Shown piece by piece: positions 16,201-27,100 of a stretch of DNA of 47,832 nt. Numbering within the stretch: the stretch's first letter is position 1; the number at the start of each line of letters is the position of its first letter. Below the pieces are notes generated by a model. The model saw only the letters and a list, made by a program, of their open reading frames with translations, made no database searches and was not told the origin of the DNA. A program made the position numbers and the translations under genes. Source of the DNA: CAZDCZ01 sp964504155 (GTDB lineage Bacteria; Bacteroidota; Bacteroidia; Bacteroidales; UBA12077). The stretch covers positions 1 through 47,832 of the forward strand of contig CAZDCZ010000006.1 in NCBI GenBank assembly GCA_964504155.1, in the 5' to 3' direction.

Positions 16201-18510
16201 TTTGTTTATATATTTATGACTAATAGGATTTGCTCCCGGGTATGTATTTCCATCGCCAAAATCCCAAGAATAAGAATTTACTCCGGGATAAGTATTATGA
16301 TCGATATTTACTATAAGTGGCGAACAACCTGCAACTGTATCGATAGTATAATCGGCTTTTATATATTCGTGTACAGTAATACCTGTTTCTAAAGTATCTT
16401 TACAGCCAAATTTCGATTCAGCAATTAATTGTGTAATATATGTTGTATCGGTGGCTGTATTGTTAATATATACATGACTAGGAATAGAATCGTACGAAGA
16501 ACCTCCATCGCCAAAATCCCATGTAAATTTTGTCGTATCCATATTTCCACCTGTTACTAATTCGCGAAACTGCACTGCCAATGGATTACACCCAGCAGTA
16601 TCGATAGGTTCGAAATCTGTGTTTATAAAAGGCTGTACATATATTTTTCGGGTAAGAGTATCGGGACAATCGGCATAATTCTGAACCTGTAAGTTTAATA
16701 AATAAATTTGTGTTGTATCGGTATTGTTTTCGTACACATGAGTAAAAGACGATGCGCTAGTATTACTAATGGGTGTGCCATCGCCAAAATCCCAACGATA
16801 TTTATCTGGTTCGGCACCTATAGAATTATCAGTTATTTCAACTTCTAATGGAGCACAAGCATATGTTTTATCAACATTGAATTGAGCATCGACAAATGGA
16901 AAAATAGTAATATCTATACCTAAAGTAGTGTCAGGGTAACAAACCCTATCGATAGTTACATCGTAATGATGAGCTCCGGCAATAGCATTAACAGTTGGAG
17001 TTGCAATATTCGGATCGTCGAGATATATTGATGGAGCCCATTTATACGCTATTCCTCCTTCTGAAATTAATTGTATTGGAATTCCGTAGCATTTTTGCAT
17101 AAAGCTAAAATCGGTACCTGCTTCACCTGCACTACCGGTACTTCCTTTATAATCGGAAAAATATCCGTAATTACAACCGGAACCAGGACCTCCGTTATTA
17201 AACCCTAAGTGAAAAATATCTTCGGTATTGTAAACTCTGGTTACCTCTCCTTCAGGAATTCCACCTACGGTTCCATCAGCAAAAAGACTATTAGCAGCTT
17301 TTAATACAACCCAAATCGGATTTCCGGGAACCGGTTCAAACCAGCTTGGAGGAATATTAAATGATGTTCCATCTTCATATTCAAAATAAAACTTATCCTC
17401 AGAACCTGCTTTTATCATTAAATTCAAATAAAACGATTGAACAGTTGAACGAGTAATACTAACGGTATATGAACCGGTACAACCATCGATTGTTGGAAGA
17501 ACAGCACCTCCTACCTCACAGCCATAACCCGATACATGATATACATAAACAGGTTTATCGGCTTCAACATAAGTAGCATTGGCAGCTAAAGCTATTGAAT
17601 TCATATTTCCTGCAAAAGCAAGATTTGTAAAAGGCACACCATCAATATCAACATCAGTATCATCTTCGGTAGCCACAATAAAAATTCTTTCATTAGAATT
17701 AAGCCCCCCTTTCAACGCAATATATGTTTTACCAATAATATCGACAGGAACTAATTGATCGCCATTAAGATCTCTACAACCACCGGCCGAATGAGTACTT
17801 GAATCGTCATATATTGTAACTGTAATAGGTTTATTCGATGTTACATGCGACCCGGCAGGATGCATATTAGCATTTCTACTAGTTGCTACACATGGAAATG
17901 TTTGCCCTTTATCGAGAGTTACTTGAAATGTAACGCTTGCAGGATGTCCTCCTTGAAGATCTTTTGTTGGTGTAATTGTAACAAGTGTATTATTCTGAGT
18001 AGCAACAATAATAAAACCCGATAAGGGTGTAGGAGTGTAATTTCCATTGTTCCACAGATTTTGTAAAGGAATATAAAACTCGGTACCTAAAGCATTACTC
18101 CCTTTTAAGGCAAAAATATCGGTATTCCAATATTCTGCTTCTTCGTAATATGCTGTAATATCGTTATCGGAAGTAATATGTAAAGCTTTATTCTCTATTA
18201 TTCCATAATTTGTATTCTCTAGATTTGCTGTCCAAGGAGTTAAATCAATTGTTTGCGTTGTATTAGCAAATACTGTAATATTAGCAATGCTAATTCCGGC
18301 AGCAGGAATATCAACGCTTACATTTGCATCGAGGGCTAAAGCCGATAATCGCAAATAAATAGGTTCTCCCCCGGGAAAAACTCCATGTCCGGCAGTAATA
18401 TCCGGTGCTCCAAACCAAAACTCAGTATCTGTTTGCGAATATAATTTTCCCGAGCTTACAAATAACACAAATATAATTACTGCTATTTTTAATGATTTTA
18501 TATAATTCAT
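13228..18510 (-). CDS. Giant surface protein: IgGFc-binding-like head, 13 PKD units, T9SS type B signal
   Basis: A 1760-residue secreted protein. Signal peptide about 1-25 (ends KLYSQ). Residues about 28-440 match the bacterial IgGFc-binding-type N-terminal domain (TEFWFGAPDITAG, VYHVSGYGCEVGGAVLP, GCTGSYTVSITR, FEYEDGTSFNIPPSWFEPV). A linker with paired cysteines runs to about 535. It is followed by 13 PKD-like units (about 535-1655, some 86 residues each) marked by WDFGDG or variants and by GCxPL/CxDT cysteines that may form disulfides. The last 100 residues are a gliding-motility-associated CHU_C/type B sorting domain (YNRWGELIFNSND, GWDGYIDG, QDVYVWKVKGKF, GDITLIR). It should be exported by the T9SS and displayed or released, perhaps as an adhesin. 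It is paralogous, unit by unit, to the upstream gene and separated from it by 72 bases. Ligand unknown. Confidence 0.88.
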   Translation of the reverse strand: MNYIKSLKIAVIIFVLFVSSGKLYSQTDTEFWFGAPDITAGHGVFPGGEPIYLRLSALALDANVSVDIPAAGISIANITVFANTTQTIDLTPWTANLENTNYGIIENKALHITSDNDITAYYEEAEYWNTDIFALKGSNALGTEFYIPLQNLWNNGNYTPTPLSGFIIVATQNNTLVTITPTKDLQGGHPASVTFQVTLDKGQTFPCVATSRNANMHPAGSHVTSNKPITVTIYDDSSTHSAGGCRDLNGDQLVPVDIIGKTYIALKGGLNSNERIFIVATEDDTDVDIDGVPFTNLAFAGNMNSIALAANATYVEADKPVYVYHVSGYGCEVGGAVLPTIDGCTGSYTVSITRSTVQSFYLNLMIKAGSEDKFYFEYEDGTSFNIPPSWFEPVPGNPIWVVLKAANSLFADGTVGGIPEGEVTRVYNTEDIFHLGFNNGGPGSGCNYGYFSDYKGSTGSAGEAGTDFSFMQKCYGIPIQLISEGGIAYKWAPSIYLDDPNIATPTVNAIAGAHHYDVTIDRVCYPDTTLGIDITIFPFVDAQFNVDKTYACAPLEVEITDNSIGAEPDKYRWDFGDGTPISNTSASSFTHVYENNTDTTQIYLLNLQVQNYADCPDTLTRKIYVQPFINTDFEPIDTAGCNPLAVQFRELVTGGNMDTTKFTWDFGDGGSSYDSIPSHVYINNTATDTTYITQLIAESKFGCKDTLETGITVHEYIKADYTIDTVAGCSPLIVNIDHNTYPGVNSYSWDFGDGNTYPGANPISHKYINKTGVPDTCMLSLIVKNDNNCADTLVRQIIVYPEVKSDFVPIVPAPVDCNPFSIDFVNSSVFSGTASNSGLVYNWNFGDGGSSNMLNPSHQFINPGNIDSVYLVNLNVVSPNGCMHDTSTIVTVHSFIEAKFSVDIVQGCSPLTVTVNNNSKGGIVNYYWDFDGDGSTDSSLTDNVFTKIYHNTTGVPIDNYLTLIVDNSGGCTDTLIRKVTVFSEVTADFTPINSVGCNTKTINFTNNSSAWTATYDWDFGDGGTSNESTPTHIFENVNSNDTIFNVQMIATTVNACTDTLNTNVTVYEYIKADFVVEESNGCAPFDVEITNNSSGGISQYAWDYGDGALVDNSSAANIIHRYENTSSSVKTFELQLVVQNDNACTDTLIRQISVYPEITADFSIDNNMNCHPLQVNITNMSSVPAPAIYNWSFGDGASSSQISPSHTFYNFSNSVDLTDTIRLIANSEYNCPDTIEKYVTIYHKPKASFDIDKTADCPPLIVNIDNTSKGAIVYSWIFGDGDIESYTANNFNHAYPVNYSTSTKDYELKLIATTNNNCVDSTGLTVNAYPKVTADFTMDSTGCNPLYVDFTNNSKNSNVYLWNFGDGVESSLRKPLHRFANITASDVSYSVQLIAKSEFLCRDTVKHNVTVYPFPETEFAVTPTLQTFPSSTISINNTTNVGPWTYNWSFGDEQTSNLAQPGTHVYNHWGEYEIKLDVASDNCSNNVSHNILIVAPEPQAMFSIDFEEGCVPLTVQFTNNSTYDETYLWDFDDGSTSTIENPVHIFNEEGIYYVKEIINGEGGEDYAYKTIRTYRLPEVDFKIENEIVMLPDEKMHVFDLSKYADTYLWDFGDGSSSDDKDPEHFYEKLGKYDVKLRVTTDKGCVDSLLKIEAITVVGEGMIEFPTAFSPSLAGSNGGYFVNGDITNDVFHPVAKGVIKYELFIYNRWGELIFNSNDINIGWDGYIDGELAKQDVYVWKVKGKFSNGKKFERAGDITLIR

Positions 18511-18582
18511 TTCCTTGTAATTTAATATTCTATAGAATCGCTTACATAAAAGAATATGATATTTTATATCAATAAAATATTC

Positions 18583-21500
18583 TTATCTAATAAGAGTTAC
18601 ATCACCTGCTTTCTCGAAAGCACGTCCATTACTAAATTTCCCTTTTACTTTCCATATATAAACATCTTGCTTTGCTATTTTGTCATTAATATAGCCATCC
18701 CAGCCAATATTTACATCATTAGTTTCGAAAACTATTTCGCCCCAACGATTAAAAATAGTCAGTTCATATTTAATTATACCGGCACCCACAGGATGAAAAA
18801 CATAATTATTATCTTCTTCTTGATTATAATATCCTCCATTAGAACCTGCTTTACTAGGAGTAAAAGCAGTTGGGAATTGAATAATTCCTTCTCCTACAAC
18901 GGTAATAGCACGACTTTTCGATAATGAATCGGTACATCCTTTTTCGCTTGTAACAATTAAACTAACATCATACTCTCCTTCGAGGGTATATAAATGGGTA
19001 GGATTTTGTTCATCAGAACTTACTCCGTCACCAAAATTCCAGAAATATTTTTCTCCGTATTTTGAAAGGTCAAAAGCATGTATTTCTTCATCGGGCAACA
19101 TCACCAATTCGGGTCCTACATTAAAATCGGCAATTGGTAACTTATATGCTCTAATTGTTTTATATGCGTAATCTTCACCACCTTCTCCACTAATAGTCTC
19201 TTTTATGTAATATGTTCCTGCTTCGGTATATGTATGAACAGGGTTTTCTTCAGTCGAAGTAGAGCCATCGTCGAAATCCCATAAATGTTCTTCGTCGAAA
19301 GTTGAATGATCGGTAAAATTAACGGTTAAAGGAACGCAGCCTTCTAGTGGCGTTGCAGAAAAAGCAGCAACAGGTTCCGGAGGAATAATAACTATTTTAT
19401 GACTTACCTCGTCGGAACAATGATTACTACTTACTGATAATAAAATATCATACTCACCCCAATGATCGTAGGTATGTGTTCCGGGTTGTCTTTGAGTAGA
19501 AGTATTATCATCGTCAAAATCCCACAAGAAATCCCAAGAACCAACATTTGTTGTATTATCGACACTGATAATAGAATTTGGAAAAACCTGTAAGCTTGGA
19601 GTTACAGCAAATCTGGCAACAGGTGCCGGATATACTGTTATTTGATGTTCGACAGAATCGGCACAATCGTATTGCGATTTTGACAAGAGTTCCACAGTAA
19701 AATTTGTATCAGTCGCCTCATTGTTATTAAATTTATGTACAGGATTATTTAAACTTGAAGAAACTCCATCGCCAAAATCCCATGTAAATAAATCGGCATT
19801 TTCCGATTGATTTTCGAACTCAACACTAAAAGGATTACATCCTGTAGAATCCATAGTAAAATTAGCTGTAACTTTCGGGTAAACATTCAATACCAGACTT
19901 GAACTATCTTTACATAAGTTATTTGTACTTACTATAAATTTTAAATTATAATCTATAACATTCGATGTAGTATTTATTGGGTAAGTATGTTCAATATTTA
20001 TATTACCGGAATTATCAGTTACTCCATCACCAAATATCCAATTATAATTATTAGCTCCAACTGCAGTATTTTCTAAATTAATAACTAAAGGAGGACAATC
20101 GGCTGTTTTATCGATATTAAAATCGGCTTTTGGATTATGGAATATTGTAAGGTTTTTTTCGATAGTGTCGGCACAAAAATAATCTGATGTAGCTATTAAT
20201 TTTATTGTTTTTGTAATATCCGTAGTATTACTAAAATTATTAAAAGTATGCATAGGATCCTTTTGGTCGGAAGATGCTCCATCGCCAAAGGTCCACGAAT
20301 AAATAGCAGGCTCGGGAATTATCGATAAATTAGTAAACTGAACATTTAAAGGATGACAATCGGCTACATTATCGATACTGAAATCGGCAATTACTTCGGG
20401 ATAAGCAGTAATTTCTCGAGTTAAGGCATTTTTACATCCATTATCGTTTTGTATTTCTAATTTAAGATTAAAAGTAATAGGTAATAAAGTACTATTATTA
20501 TAAGTATGAGTAAAATATGAGGATGATGTATTATCAATTGGCGATCCATCATCGTAATCCCAAGCGTATGAACTAATTCCTCCTTCTGAATTGTTAGTAA
20601 TATTAATCAAAAATGGAGCACATCCAACAGGATTATCAACAACAAAATTGGCATTTAGGTATTCATGCACTGTAACATTTGTATTCATTGTATCTTTACA
20701 ATTATTTACTGTAATAGCTATCATTTCTACATTAAATACAGTATCGTTTGAACTGGAATTTTCGAAAATATGTTTTGGATTTTTTTCATTTGATGTTCCG
20801 CCATCACCAAAATCCCAGATATAATCTGTTGCCCATACCGACGAATTATTAATAAAATCAATTGTATCGGGATTACACCCTAATGTGTTTACGGGTAAAA
20901 AATCGGCTGTTACTTCAGAGAAAACAGTAATCTTTCGTATAAGAGTATCGGTGCATCCATTAATATTCGCAACCACGAGTCTTAAATTATTCTCTATTGG
21001 ACTTCCACTTGTATTATGGTACGTTTTAGTAAAAACATTATCTGACAAAATAGAATCGCTTACATCATCTCCATCAAAATCCCAATAGTAATTAGTAATA
21101 CCTCCTTCTGAATTATTATTTATTGTAACTGTTAATGGAGAACAAGCTTGTACTATATCGACAGTAAATTTTGCATCTAAAAACGAATGTACTGTAACCG
21201 TAGTCGATGTATCGTGAAAACATCCGTTCGGAGATTCTACATACAAATTAACATTAAAAACAGAATCGATATTATTTACATTTACAAATTCGTGCGAGGG
21301 ATTTAAAATATTCGATGTTCCGCCATCACCAAAATCCCATGAATATAATAAATCGGTATTAGAAGCCGTACCCGAATACACAGAATTATTATTAAAATCT
21401 ATTTCGAAAGTATTGCACCCTATCGGAGCCGGTACCAAAGGCGAAAAATCGGCTAGTACTTCCGGGAAAACAACTATTTGTCGGATTAGAGAATCTTTAC

Positions 21501-23889
21501 AATTATTATCGTTATCAACAACAAGTTTTAATTGAAAAGTATCAATTACATCACTTGTATTTGTATAAGTATGACTTGGAGGATTAGCACCAACAAATGT
21601 GCTTCCATCATCAAAATCCCAAGTATAAGAATTTACTCCGGGATATGTATTATGATTTATATTTACAGATAAAGGCGAACAAGCCTCTACAGTATCTATA
21701 GTAAAATCGGCCTTTATATATTCATGTACGCTAACATTTGTTTCTGCAGTATCTTTACATCCAAACTTCGATTCGGTAATTAACTGAGTAATATATATTG
21801 TATCGGCAGAAGAAGTATTAATAAAAATATGATATGGTATTGAATCGTTTGATGTTCCTCCATCGCCAAAGTCCCATGAATACAATGTGCTATCTAAGTT
21901 CCCTCCTGTTGTCAGGTTTCTAAATTGTATTTCCACAGGATTACAATTTACTGTATCAACAGGTTCAAAATCGGCAGAAATAAATGGCTGCACAACAATA
22001 TCTTTAATCAGGCTATCGGCACAGCCATCGCTATTCTCGACTCTCAAGCGCATTTTAAATATTTTAGTAGTGTCAGAATTATTAGTATAAGTATGCGATA
22101 TTGAATTAACACCCAAAACATCTGCAGGAGAACTACCATCATAATCGTACCACCACTCATATTTTGCTAATAAAGCGCCAACAGAGTTATCGGTAACATT
22201 AATATCTAAAGGAGCACAACCCGAATTTTTGTCGGGAGTAAACTGAGCATAAATATAATCCGAGACAGTAATATCAACACCAATAACAGTATCGGCATAA
22301 CAAGCTCTATCGATATATACATCATAATGATAAGTGCCCGGTATTGCATTAACTATAGGAATTGGACTATACCTATCGTTGAGATATGTTGCAGGCGACC
22401 AGATATAAAATACTCCTCCTGTAGCTACTAACTGAATAGGTTCTCCAAAACACTTTTGTATATTTGTTAGTTCTGTTATACTTTCTTCAACATTTCCCCT
22501 GTTTCCTTTATAATTAGAAAAAAATGCATAACTACATCCTGTTGTTGCTGCTCCATTATTAAATCCAACATGAAAAATATCTTCTGTATTACGAATTCTT
22601 GTTACTTCGTTATATGGGATACCACCATCTATAGATGAATTTGCAAATAAACTTTTCAATTTTTTTAAAACAAGCCATGAAGAATCGTACTTTACAGGCT
22701 CGAACCACTCAGGAGGAATATTAAAACTTGTTCCATCTTCGTATTCGATATAAAATTGCGATTTTGCAGTACCCTCTCTAATCATTAAATTAAGATAAAA
22801 AGCTTGAGTAGTAGGTCTAAAAAGATTAACAACAGAAGAACCCGTGCAACCATCGATAGTAGGCAGCAATGATGCGCCCAACTGCGATCCATATCCTGTT
22901 AAATGTAATACATAAACAGGTTTATCGGCATTTATTATTGTAGCATGATTTACTAAAGCATACAACTTAGTATCGCCGGCATTTGCTAAATTAAGTGTTG
23001 CAGTACCATTATCAATATCTACAGTTGTAGCATTCTCGGTAGCAAGAATAAATACTTTTTCATCTGAAGTTACATCTCCTTTAATTGCAATATACTGCAT
23101 ACCAACAATTCCAACAGGAACTATCTGATCGCCACTAAGATCATTATCTAGTCCTGAGATATGGGTTCCCGAATCGTCGTATATAGTAACAGCAATAGGC
23201 TCGTCTGAACTAATATAAGAACCCGAAAGATGATCGGCAGCATTTTGTCCATCTGCTACACAAGCATAAGTTTGCCCTTCGTCTAAAATAATTGCAAAAG
23301 GGATATTAGCTAAATTCCCTCCTTTAATATCCTGAGTAGGAGTTATATTAACAGTGGTATTATCTTTAGTTGCAACAATTACAAAACCACTATATGGTGT
23401 TGGTGTATAAATATTTGCATTATTCCATTCATTCTGAAAAGGAGTGTAAAATTCTTTTCCTAAAGCATTATTTCCCTTAAGCGAGAATATATCGGGATTA
23501 TTAATTTCTCCTAGTTCGTAAAAAGCATTTATTAAATTATCGGCAACAATATGTAATCCCTTATTATCAACAATACCATAATTTGTATTTTCAAGATTTG
23601 CTAAAAAAGGACTTAAATTAACTGTATATGTTGAATTTGCAGGTATAGTAATTTCTTCAATAGTAAGCCCGGCAGCCGGAATAGACACACTAACATTAAC
23701 ATCTAATTTACAAGCCGATAATCGTAAATAAATAGGCTCATCGCCCGGGCATGTACCTCCAACGCAATTACCACTGGTAATATCGGGTACAGCAAACCAA
23801 AATTCTTTGTCGGTTTGCGAATAAACTCTTGCTATAGAGAAAATAACAAATAAAAATAGTAATATATAACTCCTTTTTATATAATTCAT
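18583..23889 (-). CDS. Giant surface protein paralogue: IgGFc-binding-like head, 13 PKD units, T9SS type B signal
   Basis: A 1768-residue paralogue of the adjacent gene with the same architecture. It has a signal peptide about 1-25 (ends RVYSQ) and an IgGFc-binding-like domain about 28-450 (KEFWFAVPDITSGN, YVLHLTGYGSQLGASLLP, GCTGSSVVNLFR, YEDGTSFNIPPEWFEPV). Thirteen PKD-like units follow (about 545-1665), then a type B sorting domain (FNRWGEIVFETND, GWDGYIND, QDVYIWKVKGKF, GDVTLIR). The two proteins stay colinear through the array, so the gene duplicated after the array was formed. Its first PKD unit is aberrant, with WWYDYDGSSP in place of WDFGDG. The head differs by an inserted CVGGTCPGD cysteine segment. 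It is probably the first gene of a minus-strand unit running through the paralogue and the small barrel. Function inferred as adhesion or matrix structure. Confidence 0.88.
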   Translation of the reverse strand: MNYIKRSYILLFLFVIFSIARVYSQTDKEFWFAVPDITSGNCVGGTCPGDEPIYLRLSACKLDVNVSVSIPAAGLTIEEITIPANSTYTVNLSPFLANLENTNYGIVDNKGLHIVADNLINAFYELGEINNPDIFSLKGNNALGKEFYTPFQNEWNNANIYTPTPYSGFVIVATKDNTTVNITPTQDIKGGNLANIPFAIILDEGQTYACVADGQNAADHLSGSYISSDEPIAVTIYDDSGTHISGLDNDLSGDQIVPVGIVGMQYIAIKGDVTSDEKVFILATENATTVDIDNGTATLNLANAGDTKLYALVNHATIINADKPVYVLHLTGYGSQLGASLLPTIDGCTGSSVVNLFRPTTQAFYLNLMIREGTAKSQFYIEYEDGTSFNIPPEWFEPVKYDSSWLVLKKLKSLFANSSIDGGIPYNEVTRIRNTEDIFHVGFNNGAATTGCSYAFFSNYKGNRGNVEESITELTNIQKCFGEPIQLVATGGVFYIWSPATYLNDRYSPIPIVNAIPGTYHYDVYIDRACYADTVIGVDITVSDYIYAQFTPDKNSGCAPLDINVTDNSVGALLAKYEWWYDYDGSSPADVLGVNSISHTYTNNSDTTKIFKMRLRVENSDGCADSLIKDIVVQPFISADFEPVDTVNCNPVEIQFRNLTTGGNLDSTLYSWDFGDGGTSNDSIPYHIFINTSSADTIYITQLITESKFGCKDTAETNVSVHEYIKADFTIDTVEACSPLSVNINHNTYPGVNSYTWDFDDGSTFVGANPPSHTYTNTSDVIDTFQLKLVVDNDNNCKDSLIRQIVVFPEVLADFSPLVPAPIGCNTFEIDFNNNSVYSGTASNTDLLYSWDFGDGGTSNILNPSHEFVNVNNIDSVFNVNLYVESPNGCFHDTSTTVTVHSFLDAKFTVDIVQACSPLTVTINNNSEGGITNYYWDFDGDDVSDSILSDNVFTKTYHNTSGSPIENNLRLVVANINGCTDTLIRKITVFSEVTADFLPVNTLGCNPDTIDFINNSSVWATDYIWDFGDGGTSNEKNPKHIFENSSSNDTVFNVEMIAITVNNCKDTMNTNVTVHEYLNANFVVDNPVGCAPFLINITNNSEGGISSYAWDYDDGSPIDNTSSSYFTHTYNNSTLLPITFNLKLEIQNDNGCKNALTREITAYPEVIADFSIDNVADCHPLNVQFTNLSIIPEPAIYSWTFGDGASSDQKDPMHTFNNFSNTTDITKTIKLIATSDYFCADTIEKNLTIFHNPKADFNIDKTADCPPLVINLENTAVGANNYNWIFGDGVTDNSGNINIEHTYPINTTSNVIDYNLKFIVSTNNLCKDSSSLVLNVYPKVTANFTMDSTGCNPFSVEFENQSENADLFTWDFGDGVSSSLNNPVHKFNNNEATDTNFTVELLSKSQYDCADSVEHQITVYPAPVARFAVTPSLQVFPNSIISVDNTTNVGSWDFLWDFDDDNTSTQRQPGTHTYDHWGEYDILLSVSSNHCSDEVSHKIVIIPPEPVAAFSATPLEGCVPLTVNFTDHSTFDEEHLWDFDDGSTSTEENPVHTYTEAGTYYIKETISGEGGEDYAYKTIRAYKLPIADFNVGPELVMLPDEEIHAFDLSKYGEKYFWNFGDGVSSDEQNPTHLYTLEGEYDVSLIVTSEKGCTDSLSKSRAITVVGEGIIQFPTAFTPSKAGSNGGYYNQEEDNNYVFHPVGAGIIKYELTIFNRWGEIVFETNDVNIGWDGYINDKIAKQDVYIWKVKGKFSNGRAFEKAGDVTLIR

Positions 23890-24055
23890 TTATATATATT
23901 TTTAAGAAAATCACGAATTAATATATGTTATTAAATACATATTTTATAACTGTTCTAATATATATGATACAATATTAACTAAATTATTATAAAAATTACA
24001 TATAACAATAAAAATCTTCATATATTATTTACGTACAAAAGCAAAAATAAGTTTG

Positions 24056-24063
24056 TATATTTG
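24056..24063 (+). promoter_or_regulatory. Putative -7 element for the type A T9SS protein
   Basis: TATATTTG, an exact TAnnTTTG match, about 87 bases before the start codon. It lies in the 260-base divergent region between the two surface-protein units, where no equally good element was found for the minus-strand gene. Confidence 0.4.
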
Positions 24064-24149
24064 TTTAAATTTAATACTTATTGTTTGTAACCGATTTTTA
24101 TTTTCTCTCGTATATTTATTAATCATATATTCATTAATTATTTCATTGT

Positions 24150-27100
24150 ATGAATTCAACTATTTCAAAAAAGGTTCTAGCTATATTTATATTCTTATTT
24201 ATTCTAAGTTCAAATGTTTTTTCGCAAACATATTATAGCGAGAATTTCGAAAGCGAAGATGGCATTCCCAGCAAATGGAACGAATATGTTAATCTTTCAT
24301 ACGATTGGGATACACTTGGAGGAGGACATTCTGCCGAGTCCGGCACCCCAAATAGTGGACATCCTGAAAGTGCATTCCAAGGCAGTAAAAATGCTATTTT
24401 CTTTGTTCAAAGTTTAGAATTACCTTCCACAATATTAAAACTGCCATCTACGGATTTAGAATTTGCAATCAACCCCGACTTACATTTTTATCATGCACAA
24501 GAAGAATGGATAAGCAAACACGATAATTTAAAAGTATATTATAAAAAAGGAGCAGATAGTTCGTGGGTTTTTCTCGAAGAATACGCAAATACTACAGTAG
24601 GTTGGGTTGAGAGAAATATTCAATTACCCAACAGAGCTTTATTCGACACATGTATTATTGGCTTTAAAGCAACAACAAATAATGGACATGGTGTTTGTCT
24701 CGATTCTATTACTATAGTTGAAAGAGGTACTGTTGAAAAAGAACTTGATACAATATCGATACATCAGGCATGCACCGACATCGTTGTTTCCGAGTCATCG
24801 GTAAATCCAATATTAAGAATAGATTTCCGCGTTACAGGAAACACCGGAACTGTTATGTTAGATTCGTTAATATTAAAATCGTTAAATACCAACGACAGCA
24901 ATATTGCAAGCAATGGCATAAAACTATTTTTAACAGAAGATTCTATTTTCACTCCGGAGAATCAATTAGGAACAGCAGAAAATTTTAACTCCGGCATTGC
25001 CAAATTCAAAAACCTTAATTATGACATTCCTACCGGATATACTTTCATATGGGTAACATACGATATTTCTTCTGACCTGACTCACGAAATACACAATAAT
25101 ATTATTGATGCTATGTTTAATGCAAACAGCATATATATTGATGGAGGAAGTTATCCTTCTACAGATATTTCTCCAAATGGCAATAGACATATAATTGAAT
25201 CGATATTTTACGATAATTTCGAAACTGACAAATCATGGACATTAACAGGTGAATTTGAAAGAGATTTACCTCAAGGACTTGGAGGACAAGTTGGAAACCC
25301 CGACCCTTCAAAAGCTTATCAGGGCGATTATGTTTTAGGAGTTGATTTAACAGGCATAATGCCTTTCCCCGGCGATTACGACACTTCGTTAACTAATAGA
25401 GCCTTTAAAGCAACTACTCCAACAATAAATTGTAATTATTATAGAGATTTAGATTTATATTTTTACAGATGGTTAAATGTCGATAATACCGATTCGGCAA
25501 CTATAGATATAAGTGCCGACAATGGCTCTAGCTGGCACAATATATGGAGAAACGATTACTACGAAAGAGATAACTCTTGGGAACATATAAATATTAATAT
25601 TCCGGCTTATGTAGAATATTCAAATGAGGTAAAACTTCGATTTAATATTGGTCCTACCGATGGAGGAAATCAATATTCGGGATGGAATATCGACAATTTA
25701 TCTTTTGCAGGTAATTATATTTCGAAAGATGTTAGAGTATCGGAATTATTATCTCCAATTGATGGTTGTGGACACACATCAACAGATAGTGTTACAATAC
25801 GTATAGAAAACTTGGGAGGCAGTATATCGCCCGATACAATACCAATAATTTGTTCGGTTGATGGAGGAACTACAATTGTTACCGATACTATTTTTTGTTC
25901 TATTCCTATAGGAGGAGATACTATTGTAACTTTAAAAACAACTATTGATCTTTCGGAAGCGGGTTATTATTCCGATTTTTATGTTACTACAGCTGCCAAT
26001 GATGACGAATGGCATGATAACGACACTCTAAATGTAGAAATCTATGCCGCACCAACTTATTCTACTCCATACTTTAACGATTTTGAAATAAACGAAGGAT
26101 TTTGGATTTCTTCAGGAACAAATTCAACATGGGAATGGGGAATTCCTACAGGATCGACAATTTCACCACAAGCAGCAAATAATGATTGCTGGGTTACAAA
26201 TCTTAATGGAAACTATAATAATAATGAATACTCTTTTGTTGAAGGTCCTTGTTTTAGTTTCGTAAATTCCGACTATCCAGTTGTTGAATTAAGAATATGG
26301 GGCGATACAGAGGAAGATCTTGATGGAGCAGCATTTCAATATTCTATTGATGGCGGAAATAATTGGGTAACAGTTGATTCTCTTTCGTATCCAAATATCC
26401 CAAAATGGGAATGGTACAACGATTACGAAGCTATACCGGCATTAGGCTCGCAAGGATGGGACACTATTAGCGGAACATGGTATACTGTAAAAACATTTAT
26501 GCCAAAAGAAATAACAAACTTATCGAGTGTGAAACTAAGATTTCTTTTTGCAAGTAACGGCTCAAATAACACCTATGAAGGTTTTGCTTTCGACGATTTA
26601 AATATATACGAAGCTCCAAAAGATGTAGGAATCGACTCTATTATTTGGCCACTTAGTTCTTGTTCGCTTTCAGATGATGAGAATATTTCTGTTTCGATAA
26701 AAAATTATGGATTAGATTCGTTAAATATCGGCGATACTATTATGCTTGGCTATAAATTTCAATTCGAAAGCGGAGAAATAGAAACTATTACCGACACTTG
26801 CATTCTAGCTGAATACGTATGTCCTGACAGCACCTACATTTTTGAATTCAGCAATTCGGTTAATATGATAAGCGTAGGGAAATATAATATACATGCTTTC
26901 TCATTGTTAGATGAAACACCTGAATTTTATAATTTACCGGAAAGTAACGATACTACTTACAATAAAGTATATGTTTATGGGACCCCTGATATTGAACTAG
27001 GGAAAGACATCTTTACCGTTCATCCTGATAGTGTTGTACTAGATGCTTATACCGATTCTATAAACTCGTATTTATGGCAAGATAGTTCTACCGACTCAAT

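Noticed and set aside
18556..18924. 122-residue plus-strand open frame
   Set aside because: It lies antisense to the conserved type B sorting domain of the 1768-residue protein and has no recognisable similarity or start context.
13600..22200. Regularly spaced near-identical 18-20 base motifs (CCATCGCCAAAATCCCA-like on the plus strand) resembling a CRISPR or satellite array
   Set aside because: They are the antisense of codons for WDFGDG in successive PKD units, spaced about 260 bases inside two intact reading frames.
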